Of a DNA stretch of 64,000 nt, positions 9,901 through 18,285 are shown piece after piece; positions within the stretch are counted from its first letter, which is position 1; each line of letters begins with the position of its first letter. Made by a program: the position numbers and the translations under genes. The notes beneath the pieces are model-generated. The model saw nothing but the letters and a program-made list of their open reading frames with translations. It did not search any database and had not been told where the DNA came from. Where the stretch lies: NCBI GenBank assembly GCA_900323505.1, contig OOIN01000006.1, positions 124,001 through 188,000 of the forward strand, given 5' to 3'. Source of the stretch: Ustilago trichophora. Its lineage: Eukaryota > Basidiomycota > Ustilaginomycetes > Ustilaginales > Ustilaginaceae.

Positions 9901-11284
9901 TGGCGATCGCGGCTCGATCCCGCTCCGTCCGCGAGCCGCTTCCTCGACCAACCATGGTTCGTCCGGCCGTTCCAACTACCTTGCGGCTCGACCCGCACCG
10001 GCTTTGACTCCCAAGAGCCCCGCCCGTGCCAACCGCGACTCGATCGTCTCGTCCACTGCACCTCACACGGAGAACAGCTCCATTGAGGCAAATGGACACG
10101 CCACCTCTTCCCCGCCCAGCGAGGCTCAGACGGAAATTGCCACTGTCAAGCCTGCGGAAGCCACTGCCGAAGCAAAGTCATCCGTTCCCGCCATTGCCGG
10201 TGCAGCTGCTGCCACTGGAGCAGCCGCTGCCGCCATTGTCGGAGCTGCAGTATCGCCTGTAGCTGCTACCCAGGTGAACGGCACTACCGACGATAACAAG
10301 GATAAAGCCACTACTGAGGTCAATGGAGTCAATGGAATGCACGGGCGCAGCGATCGGGAAGGATCCATGCCCGATGTCCCCAACGACCAGAGCAGCGAGG
10401 AGAACGACATGCCAAGGAAGCTCGACGAGCTGGAGCTGGCCACCGGCGCCAGCGCAAAGAAGCAAGATGATGATGACGACGATGACGGCAGTGACGGTGC
10501 GCTCAACATGTTTGAAGAGCCCGAGGATTTCCGACCCAAGACACCTCCTCCCACTGTGACGTATTACGAGTTCCCGGGCACATCGTCCAAGGTGACGCTC
10601 AATCTTGTCGGCAACCATCCGCTCTGGGGCCATCTTGCCTGGAACGCCAGTTTCATCCTCTCCGACTTCCTCTGTGCCCACGCTCTCACTTTGACCAAAG
10701 GCAAGCGCGTCTTGGAGCTCGGAGCCGCCGCTGGTCTACCGAGCATTGTCTGTAACTGGGCTTCCGCTTCCCACGTGGTGGCAACCGACTACCCCGACAA
10801 GGACCTCATCGACAACCTTACCAAGAACGTAGTGCTCAACTGTCAAGACGACTCTTCGCCGCTCCGAGGTCCAGGCAAGTCTTTCGTCGAAGGCTACATC
10901 TGGGGACGAGATCCTTCCTCCCTCCTTTCCAAGCTTGCCGACGATCAAGGCAACCCAGGAAAGTTCGACCTTATTCTCCTCTCCGATCTCGTCTTTAACC
11001 ATCAAGCCCACCCGGCCCTGCTCGAGACGTGCGAGTCATGCATTGCAGATTCGACCGGCGAAGAGATGGAGGGCCAAATGACAACCCCTTGCGTGCTCGT
11101 CTTCTTCACCCACCACCGCCCTCATCTGGCTTACAAGGACATGCAGTTCTTCGACATGGCCGAAGTCAAAGGTTGGAAGTTTGAGAAGCTGGGCGAATGG
11201 TTCCGCGAACCCATGTTCCCCGAGGATCCCGGTGATGAGGTTGTCCGATCCACCATTCACGGTTTCAGGCTGTGGAGGGCTTGA
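6920..11284 (+). CDS. DENN-domain protein fused to an EFM7-like methyltransferase
   Basis: One uninterrupted 1,454-codon reading frame. The first half resembles DENN (AEX-3) proteins, which act as exchange factors for Rab GTPases in membrane traffic. An upstream-DENN-like part (about residues 60-410) is followed by a DENN core (about 420-560) with ISFVCTFPGALDWGRGLL, a hydrophobic segment around FEIALAP-like CEIALAP, and VAHQNCHARD. A long heptad-rich coiled coil follows (about 670-800), with a second short one at about 895-935. A Ser/Ala-rich disordered linker (about 940-1160) leads into a complete EFM7/NNT1-type methyltransferase. The start is the first in-frame ATG. The fusion could be real, or two genes could share one open frame; no stop, frameshift or obvious intron separates them. 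DENN assignment is by pattern and less certain than the methyltransferase. Confidence 0.8.
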   Translation: MPSADAGPSRSTSRGAGLGGKFSLSNLSLKSADGARSGARTPKSGHRQFLSNPGPRSSNARTSNLSTTSVAKSTDGNNIAQLYAVFGLPKDPSVWTAAEDDCTNGVHHIESAVGRFWRPEVLGCSICPPVNPVDEGLKTPLSPGSISDKKDAKASAWGSDKKGGSNPKFIEMADGRGGVERAETARVLSKALKLSFTREIEISSGPINFPPSSTSHTFSFSVPTVKSSASGGAARPSTDVRKASAPFSVSAANVHNTRSFSAVGEGFGLEGVSSRLPAGAGGSGEDTPGVATFYGSVLTVWSAADEKRAKAIRKELSRLAKARASGRNGVNKSVNNEGEDIEEDFEGTSALGHSLLPDNNAFFMPYAICIVSRYPIYNLLGDWNKAAWFKYSRNIEMHNKLMAAILRHPAPRIGETFRLQSPDEDISFVCTFPGALDWGRGLLGIDFSMWPLFKTLSIDNVLTICEIALAPAGRVLFMSRHPALMGMAVETIKYLVELCGWKGVAHQNCHARDVRIYLEDPGSWLIAINTELRSIIKPPKEVCIVDLDINFVNCPRPPLKAPSKGAARDKKRRKLIAALGFSSADYIIPREYVEAFPSGRFRPLSKVESKSRDVPYERLDSPQWWDQGALVGAFDQVLHEGTKPSFLKKVLRMRTEKQAVASETELAAVLALRKRASTFVDARDGLENKIGRLNKRLAFLMSEGEMWRQQFDKIQQLVDRLTREAGDLRSKLDKERRESRRLSSTLQQRDMEYVQAQIQLRDTETAREKAQAELLRMRTAMENLESEREAMMDEIRNVLSNSGADEFGVSSLNNLQNMTQNFGRGDGAFSPAGSDMSHNTEMHIMKSRALAEQRISMGQPRTTSQLRKASIAPSEDAHANGLNGAGNASAHNHFPDEQMNNEIQKRTTAVTDQIAKIQQQLESTLTQLEGRRSATFERERDRRRLSSSSVGSHRYDAAPSSIGHHNAVASSVGHGHRRDVNGDLRPSEEVETIDGDRGSIPLRPRAASSTNHGSSGRSNYLAARPAPALTPKSPARANRDSIVSSTAPHTENSSIEANGHATSSPPSEAQTEIATVKPAEATAEAKSSVPAIAGAAAATGAAAAAIVGAAVSPVAATQVNGTTDDNKDKATTEVNGVNGMHGRSDREGSMPDVPNDQSSEENDMPRKLDELELATGASAKKQDDDDDDDGSDGALNMFEEPEDFRPKTPPPTVTYYEFPGTSSKVTLNLVGNHPLWGHLAWNASFILSDFLCAHALTLTKGKRVLELGAAAGLPSIVCNWASASHVVATDYPDKDLIDNLTKNVVLNCQDDSSPLRGPGKSFVEGYIWGRDPSSLLSKLADDQGNPGKFDLILLSDLVFNHQAHPALLETCESCIADSTGEEMEGQMTTPCVLVFFTHHRPHLAYKDMQFFDMAEVKGWKFEKLGEWFREPMFPEDPGDEVVRSTIHGFRLWRA
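10409..11284 (+). other. EFM7/NNT1-like methyltransferase module within the fusion ORF
   Basis: EFM7 methylates the N-terminal Gly and adjacent Lys of translation factor eEF1A in yeast. The module has the family signature FEEPEDFRPKTPPPTVTYY, then LVGNHPLWGHLAWNA, the SAM-binding LELGAAAGLPS, the acidic ATDYPDKDLIDNL strand, LILLSDLVFNH, and the C-terminal VFFTHHRPH and HGFRLWR. From the in-frame ATG at 10409 it would be 291 aa and from the ATG at 10508 258 aa, against 261 aa for the yeast enzyme. The GAL residues just before FEEPEDF, also present in yeast, lie upstream of the second ATG, so 10409 or the fusion start is the likelier beginning. Confidence 0.85.
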
Positions 11285-12280
11285 GATCGACGATGATTTG
11301 TCCCAAAAAAGGATGCTCTAATCTTACACACTCTTTTGATTGAAACTGATGATGCGCTCGTGTGCTGTTTGTGTGATTGAACCGTGGTTGCGCGAGCGGA
11401 AAAGGGCGAAGGAAATGCAACATGGCTTGAAGCCGAGTGTCATTGACGCTCGCGGAGGGAGCAATACAGATTGAGTCGGAAACGCAAAAGACGAAAGGGC
11501 GAGCATCTTTGTGAGCTGGTTCAAGAGAAACCAGATTTGTCTGCTACTTGGTACGTGTGTCTTAAAAGGCGTGATAAGCGGACGTGGTTGACATGATTGA
11601 GAAAGTGTCGACATGCGTATGAACGGCGTGTATCAGGTATACCCTACCAAAAGGGTCACAAGCAGACACGCAGGTTCACGGAACTCGCACCTCGCACGAA
11701 GCCCCTGTTCCGGTAGAACCGATGTAGACTGATACCTGGCCGAGTTGTTGCAAACGCTCAAAACCTCTTCAAGAGAAGGATTGGGCGGTGTCTGCTCCCA
11801 TGTTCGGAACCCATTTTTTCCGATGAGCTTTGTGTTGTTATTCCATGGACATTACTCTGTGTCTGAGCTCAAAATCTATTCAGGATGATGAGCAAGCTGA
11901 CACGATGCAACGGGTTGTGCAGGCGTGACCACAGCGAGATGCAATCAGGCTGAAAGCGTTTGCTGCAAGTGTCAGGTGCATAAAAGCAGCGATCCTAGCC
12001 CAAGATTACTGCAGGAACATCCAACATAGGAACCGACAGAGTATGAGCTCACAAAGGGACCATGGATGGGGTCAAGGCGCCACGGCGCCACGGATAAAAC
12101 AAAGGGAAAAAAGGCCCGTGTCGAATAACGCGTTGCATTTTATTTTGTAAAAACTAAAAAATTGGTATCATTTCGAATTGGACCGTATCAGATACAGCGA
12201 TGAACAATGTCTACACATCGACAAACGTTGACAGTTGCCAAACACAGAGCACAGGCTAGCGTTGAAGAAGTGTCGGCTGG
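11285..12280. other. Convergent intergenic region
   Basis: About 1 kb between the 3' ends of the DENN-EFM7 gene and the sugar transporter. No gene is supported. It contains a small direct repeat of GGCGCCAC near 12076-12093, an ACGCGT at 12128-12133 and an A/T-rich patch (12134-12175) that may serve as 3'-end signal for the transporter. Confidence 0.6.
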
Positions 12281-14424
12281 TTAAGCCACGGAATCGTTGG
12301 CACGCTGGTCTCCAGCACCGACGAGATTCCTATCGAGCTGAATGAGAGGAGCGGGGCGCTGAATGTTCTTCTTCCTGAGAACTGTGGTCTTGAACCAGTA
12401 AGGAAGCGTCTTGGTGTTCTGATGCTTGATGAACTTGGCATGGGGTACGCTGAAGACGGCATCGAGCTCCTCGAGAGTGTAACGAGCCGTCTCGGGTACA
12501 AAGAAGTAGATGAGAATGAGGGCGATGACGTTGAGACCGGCGTAGAAGCCGAATGCACCAGTAGGCGTCATCGCACGCAGCATTCGTGGGAAAGTGATAC
12601 TGAGCACAGCAGCCCAGAAGAGACACGTGGCCACAGCCCATGCCATGCCTTGCTCTCGCTGAGCAAGGGGGAATACCTCTGCCGAATATGTAAACGGAAC
12701 TGGGCCTTCTCCAACGCTGTAAAATGCGGCAAAGAGATAGATGAAGAGGGCGATGAGACCTAGTCGAGCCTTATTGGTTTCTCCAGGAATCAAGAAGCAG
12801 AGACCTGCGGCGAGTAGCGTCCATGCCATTTGAGGGAATGTAAAGAGCAGGAGACTTCGACGACCGAAAGTATCGATGGTAACGAGCGCTGGAAAGGCGA
12901 ACAAGAAGTTGATGGCTCCGAAGCCGAGAGAGGCATACAAAGCTTGTCTGGCAGTGGATCCGCTTTCGGCGAATACAGTTGAACTATAGAACGCGATGAT
13001 GTTGATACCGCACATTTGTTGCGCTAAAAAATTTAAGAAAGCAATGATGTTGATGCCGCATATTCCCGTTGTAGATTGATTGTAGATACCGTTGGAATGG
13101 ATGTGCACGAGGCGATGAAATGCGACAGCACATTTGCGTGGCGTTGATACGAGCGAGTTGACGAAAGATGTCAGTGACAGTCACATCAGAGATGCTTTGC
13201 GAGCCTGCAGTGGTGAATCTGGAATAAAGTTGAATACTTACCGAGCATGACAGTGGTAGCACCGACGGTAGCGCGGCGAACACGAGGGATGGTGAAGAGT
13301 TCGGCAAAGCGCTTGACGTAGGTCTCGCCGCGGATGATCTTGGATTCTTCGAGAAGTTGGACGTGAATGTAGTAGAGGTCACGAGCGGCCTGAATCTTGT
13401 TGTGACGGAGGCGGATGAGCGAGCGCAAAGCCTGTGGATACTTGTTCTTCTTCATGAGCCAACGAGGCGACTCGGGGCAAAAGTAGATCAGGATGGCGAG
13501 AGGAAGCGCAGGAATGAAGGCCGAGCCGAGCTGAAGGCGCCAGGCGATCTTGCCGACGTCGGCGACGGCAAGGTTGGCGGCGAAACCGAGAAAAATACCG
13601 AACGCAGTCCAGAGCTGCCATCCCATAACTAAAGCACCTCGAATCTGTGGGGGCGAGTTCTCCGCTGCGAACACCGGCACTGTCGAGCCCTTTGCGCCCA
13701 TGCCGATCCCGAGCAAACAGCGTACCAGGAACAGCTGCCACCAGTTCTGAGTGAGACCGGAAGCAATCGGCGTGATGATGAGAATAACAGCGGTGATGAA
13801 AATGCAGCCACGACGGCCGAGCAGGTTGTTGAGCGGGTCAGAGAGCCAGCAACCAAGAACAGCACTGGCAATGTAAGGTGCAGCGTTGACGAGACCGACG
13901 AGCCACTGGTTCTTTTCTGCGGTCGCCTCAGAAACGTAGCCAAGGGCGCCAACAGCAATGTCTTTCGACGCCGATTCGGGAATGTTGAACTCCTGCGGGA
14001 AGCTCAGGTTGGCACCGTTGGAACCGGTCTGATCCCAACCCTGGGTGGCGGCACCGATTGAGCAGGTAAAGATGGTCATGTAGAGGAGGAAGGGGTGCGA
14101 CCACCTGTGTGCGTACTCGTGGCCGACGGCGTCCTTTTCTTCGGTCGAGAGCTCTTCGATCTGCTGGTACTCGGCTGGTCGCTGAGCGAGCAAAGCACCA
14201 CGTTTGAGCAGCTCGAGATCGTCGACAAGTCCCTTTTCGTGGGCAAAGGCCTCGACATCGCGAAGAAGCTGGTCCTTGCTGAGGCCGGCGAGAGGGTTGC
14301 TGACGGTCGAGTCGTTGACGTCACCCTTGAAGTTGACAGAGTCGCGAGAGCTGGCATCCGTGGTGGCGAGCTGGTTGCCACCAGCCTTCTCCTCGAGAGG
14401 AGAGATCTTTTCGTTGATCGACAT
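12281..14424 (-). CDS. MFS sugar/polyol transporter (myo-inositol transporter-like)
   Basis: Plasma-membrane proton-coupled sugar or polyol carrier of the Major Facilitator Superfamily. Exons on the minus strand are 14424..13242 and 13023..12281 (641 aa). The GTAAGT donor at 13241 and TTTTTTAG acceptor ending at 13024 join ...TTVML to [15 protein letters not shown], the conserved start of helix 7. A cytosolic N-terminus of about 110 residues precedes about 12 membrane helices. Family motifs seen are LGRRG (helices 2-3), CPESPRWLM in the central loop and [16 protein letters not shown] after helix 12. The pattern is closest to the ITR/inositol-type branch, but substrate cannot be read from sequence. 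A TATAAA lies 64-69 bp upstream and four GTGGGG/CCCCAC boxes within 175 bp suggest glucose repression. The intron is unusual (separate entry). Confidence 0.9.
12988..13060 (-). repeat. Exon-start duplication inside the transporter intron
   Basis: Bases 13036..13060 (intron) and 12988..13012 (exon 2) match at 22 of 25 positions. Read on the minus strand both encode CGINIIAF, and all three differences are synonymous. The intronic copy sits just upstream of the true acceptor. A weaker third copy (CAAATGTGCTGTCGC and following bases on the minus strand, about 13113-13138) is also recognisable. Confidence 0.8.
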
Positions 14425-14444
14425 GATAGGGGAATGCAGGGTGT

Positions 14445-14598
14445 GTGGGGGTGAGACGTGGGTGACAGGTCGTCATGCAGACTCGTCTTTATACGTGTGG
14501 GTTCAGCAACCCACGAGCCTCGGGTTTTGAGCGCCTGGAGGATTCGAGTGTGGGGACAGAGTCATGTGGAGCGGTGCCCCACAAGTTGCGAACCCCAC
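14445..14598. promoter_or_regulatory. Transporter promoter: TATA box and four Mig1/CreA-like boxes
   Basis: On the minus strand TATAAA occupies 14493..14488, 64-69 bp before the ATG. GTGGGG or its complement occurs at 14445-14450, 14550-14555, 14577-14582 and 14593-14598, matching the SYGGRG consensus of Mig1/CreA carbon-catabolite repressors. Binding is inferred from the motif only. Confidence 0.5.
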
Positions 14599-15958
14599 GC
14601 TCACGAATTGATTAGTCGGCCAATAAGGACGCCGGTTTGGGACTGTGGAAATGCTAGCCGAGGTTACATACGCGACAAATGATTGGACGGGGCGTCGTGA
14701 CTTTTTTCTCACCCTTGCACCGAGGCGACACAGCAAAAAGTCTCAGTAGATGAGCCTGTGCGAGGGGCTCACATCCGAAAAAGAGAGCGGAGCGTAGCCG
14801 ACGGGGCGGCGAGGGGGACGCCTGGTTGCTCAATGGCTTTGAGGCAAGTGACCGTCCGAATTCATGCAAGGCTCCGCGACAAAAAGGGATGGCACGAATC
14901 TGATGCCGCAGAACAACTTGGCTGTGCAAGTGGTTACACAATCCCGTTTGAAACGCTCAGTTCTTGTGCTCATCCATACATCCACACGATGCGAAGCTCA
15001 TGCGTATACAGCCCATTCACTCTTTTGGCACAGAGATGGAACTGATGGGTATGCGCAGTATGCGTCGATGATGAGAAAAGTTATTGATAATATTACTTGT
15101 CTTGAATTACTTGTCTTGAGCAGGTTGGACTTGGACTCTGAATTTGGAAAAGTGGAAAAGTTAGAGAGCGTAGGCGCTTCCAACGGAAATCCATCCAAAC
15201 GTTGCCGGCGACGAGAGATGCTAATCCAAATGTTTCCCCACGCTCTTGGTTCTGCAAAAACTGCATCCAGCTTGCGACAGCATGCATTTGCCCGCAGCAA
15301 CTGTCCAACTTTGACCGACCCGACGCGAGAAAGAGTGTACAACTGAAGCGACGCCGACGCGTTTGATTGCAAAAATGCGCAGAGAAAACGCTCGAAGCCG
15401 GTAAATGAGTTGCGGAGAAATTCAAAGCGTGATAGAAGTGTGGCGCAGAGTCTTTTCGTCATTCTGCTGTGCACACCGACACACAGCCAAACAGCGCGGA
15501 GCTGGAGCGAATCCAGCGAATCTCCCCCACATCAATATTACCAGGCGGGCAGGCGGACCTCCATTCATCGGCAACACAAATCCCTTTCGCTCATTCATCT
15601 CTCTGTCTCTCTCTCCTCTTGTTCCAAAGTGTAGCGACCCAGTGGAAGAGCAGTGCTGGAAACCGTCACTTTCGCCGAGATGAGCGAAGACGGTGGAACA
15701 CAAAAGTGCTTCTCGAGCCGCCGCTTGCCGTCGCTTTCTGTGTACTGTACAGCACTGTACAGTATGTTCGGCCGTGGATAAAACGCTGTAGCCGAGCATC
15801 GACTCTACTGGGCAACATGTTGCTCGTCTGACGCTATCACTGCAATTTTTAGATTCGGCTTGTCTGTGCATATCTGTCAAGCGAGCTGCGCGCGACAAAG
15901 ACTCTCGAATCGACGCTCTCTCGGAAAATCCGCCGTGCCATCGGCCCTGATTCGAACC

Positions 15959-15963
<5 letters not shown>

Positions 15964-15993
<30 letters not shown>
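15964..15993. repeat. (TC)15 microsatellite
   Basis: Perfect TC dinucleotide run in the gene-poor stretch. Its translation as Leu/Ser or Arg/Glu repeats creates several spurious ORFs around it. Confidence 0.9.
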
Positions 15994-15996
<3 letters not shown>

Positions 15997-18285
15997 TGGC
16001 TGCCACATGACACACGTTCCTGTCCTGAGAAGAAATCGCACAGTGTTGAGTTGAACCAACGATGCCGGACTTGGATTTGGTCTCCCACGCCATTCGAAGT
16101 CGCAAATGCCCTTCTTGCCTTCGATTCTGCTCGACACCCTCAAGCTGGTCTGCAAACACTCTCGCGCGCACCAATATCAAGCCGTCGACGGTGTCTGCTC
16201 CATACAGGGCTCTCATTGGCCGGCCTCTAGTTTCCATTCTAATTTGTCTGCCTCCTCTTCCAGCGGAAACTGTGGTGCCAAGGCGGGTCAACCCCTTGGC
16301 CAAACTCAATTTCGACTGTCAACGCCGAACGAAAGCATTTCGCTTTTGTCGTACATCTTTCATTCCGTTTGCAGAAATTGTTGACCCCAGCTTGTTTCGC
16401 AGTCGGCTGACCCATCGAGCCACTCCAACTCAGAGGCTCTGCATTGCCGGTCAACCTGACAATGCCGATGCCACGTTATTGTTCTGCCATCATGTAGCCT
16501 CGCTTGTCATTGAATCGAAAGCAAAGCGCAACTCTGCCCAATCCCGCTCACTGAATTTCTATTCCGTCCTCAACCTGACGCTACCTGAAGTGACTTTGTG
16601 ACTTTGCTGTGCCAGTCTGACTGGCCGCGACCTGTCCGCGAAAGGCAATTACAGTATGTCTTTATGCTTATTGCTCGTCTCGTGAACCGGTCGATCGTAC
16701 CCTCGCTTGCGAGTACAGAGCGCATATCAGTCGATCTTGTGATACCACCTCTGCGTAACAGTCACTCCGCATTGCCAAGTTGTACGAATCTTCCGAAGTC
16801 TTCCCGAATTCAAGATCCTGCCTCTCTCGCCAAACCACAGGTCTCGCTCATATACGGCCGTCATTTTGACTCCCTACGGTGGCAATGAATTCAAGTTGGG
16901 CCCCACAATTTCCCCAGCCTGTCGGTCGTCGGTGAATTTGCTGGCGATGTGTGCGTGTGTCGTCGGCGGACTTGGAACAATAGCTCATCTTCTGTCTTGG
17001 CACCGGTTCTACGTACTCCGGCAGATTCAATAAACCCGTCAATTTCTACTCTGGTACATCCTTCCTCTTTCCAACGGAAGCAGATTCTGTGCGCTTGCAG
17101 AGCCCTCTGCCAAATTCGGCCTGTCCCATCTGCAAACCCGGGTTTTTAACAACCTGATCCCGATCGTCTTCTATACGCTCCTCTGTAATCCTCTGTGAGA
17201 ACAATGTTCTTCGCTCTGACAGGTCGATGTACGCTTGACTGGTGAGGTCAGCAATAGACAATTCTGTGACTAGCCACAGAACGAAGAAAGCGTGGCAGCC
17301 ACGCAACAGTCATGTATCGCACGTATTCGAGAACGAGGCTCAGTGCACAATGCCAAGTCTCGACTGCACTACACAGACGGCTGCTCAGAAGATGCACGAC
17401 CAAGAGGTGGTAGGTTTCCAACCCGGATTCTTCGCTTGTCCACCACGAGACGAGCGTCGCGGTGGCGATTCACCCGATCATACCCGACCCCATCGGGGTT
17501 TTGCCAGTCTTCCCTTCGATTGATCCACGACGTTGGTCTGGCGTCTCGTGCCTGCTTCCACTCCACGATGGGCTGGTCAACTTGACTCACGGCGTCTTTG
17601 CTGGTCCACCCACAGCCACAAACTGGTGACCACCTTGGCAACGCTGTTTGAGCAGGCGTCGTCTCCAGGTACGCCCCATAACACCAGCTATACCTCAACA
17701 ATCAGCCCCTTTACAGTGTCGAATGATCAGAGAATGCTTGCTAGATCAAGATAGGAAGAGTGACAAGAGGTCGAGCTTGCCAGTATGACTTTGCGTTGGT
17801 GCAGATGGTGCAAACGGTGGTGCGGGCGCGTGGGGGGAAAATTGATTTGCTGGAAGAAAAATGTGGAAAACAGAGTTTTGTGCGTGCATGTGCGTGCGAG
17901 GGGCGTCACGGTGTTGTACAGAACTGATGTGATGCAGATTTACACTTTGTGGGTCGCATGATTTTGTTTGCGACAGGATCCGGCCTTTCCGACATCCCAT
18001 CTTTCTCATACCTGCAAGTCTCGTCTCGAACCTCTTTTACCTTATCACCATCACTCATCTCTCGGCAACTCTCCGACTCGTTGAGCTTCGTCAGCTCCAT
18101 TCAAGCCGACAAGAATCAGGATCCCTGCGGCAGACTGCAGACAAGGCCGATTCGCCTTCTTCTCCCTCAACTTGTCGCAGTCTCCGTCTCCGACCAATAC
18201 CTCCTCCGTCTGTCGACACTCAAAAAGAACATTACTGCGTAACTGAGCTACTGACCGCCGGTATCGCCTACGCTACAGCTCAATC

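Larger units (their letters stand above)
14425..18285. other. Large gene-poor intergenic stretch
   Basis: About 3.9 kb with no supportable coding gene. The left 175 bp hold the transporter promoter. ORFs of up to 295 codons occur on both strands but show no domain, signal peptide or splice continuity, and partly translate repeats. It contains two CTGTACAG motifs (15745-15752, 15755-15762), a (TC)15 tract and a pyrimidine-rich stretch from about 17980 that is probably the leader of the ArfGAP gene. Rapidly evolving secreted-protein genes or long non-coding RNAs cannot be excluded by eye. Confidence 0.6.

Noticed and set aside
8402..10099. A 565-codon minus-strand frame inside the DENN-EFM7 gene
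   Set aside because: Antisense shadow of the coding strand, with no recognisable protein features.
12281..13108. Transporter exon 2 beginning further upstream within the intron
   Set aside because: The frame is open there, but the reading would duplicate CGINIIAF and insert residues in helix 7. The TTTTTTAG acceptor at 13024 joins the conserved helix exactly.
15422..16309. A 295-codon minus-strand ORF in the gene-poor stretch
   Set aside because: It runs through the (TC)15 repeat, giving Arg/Glu repeats, and shows no domain, signal peptide or conserved motif.
16062..16601. A 179-codon plus-strand ORF
   Set aside because: No conserved features; overlapping ORFs of similar quality occur in other frames.
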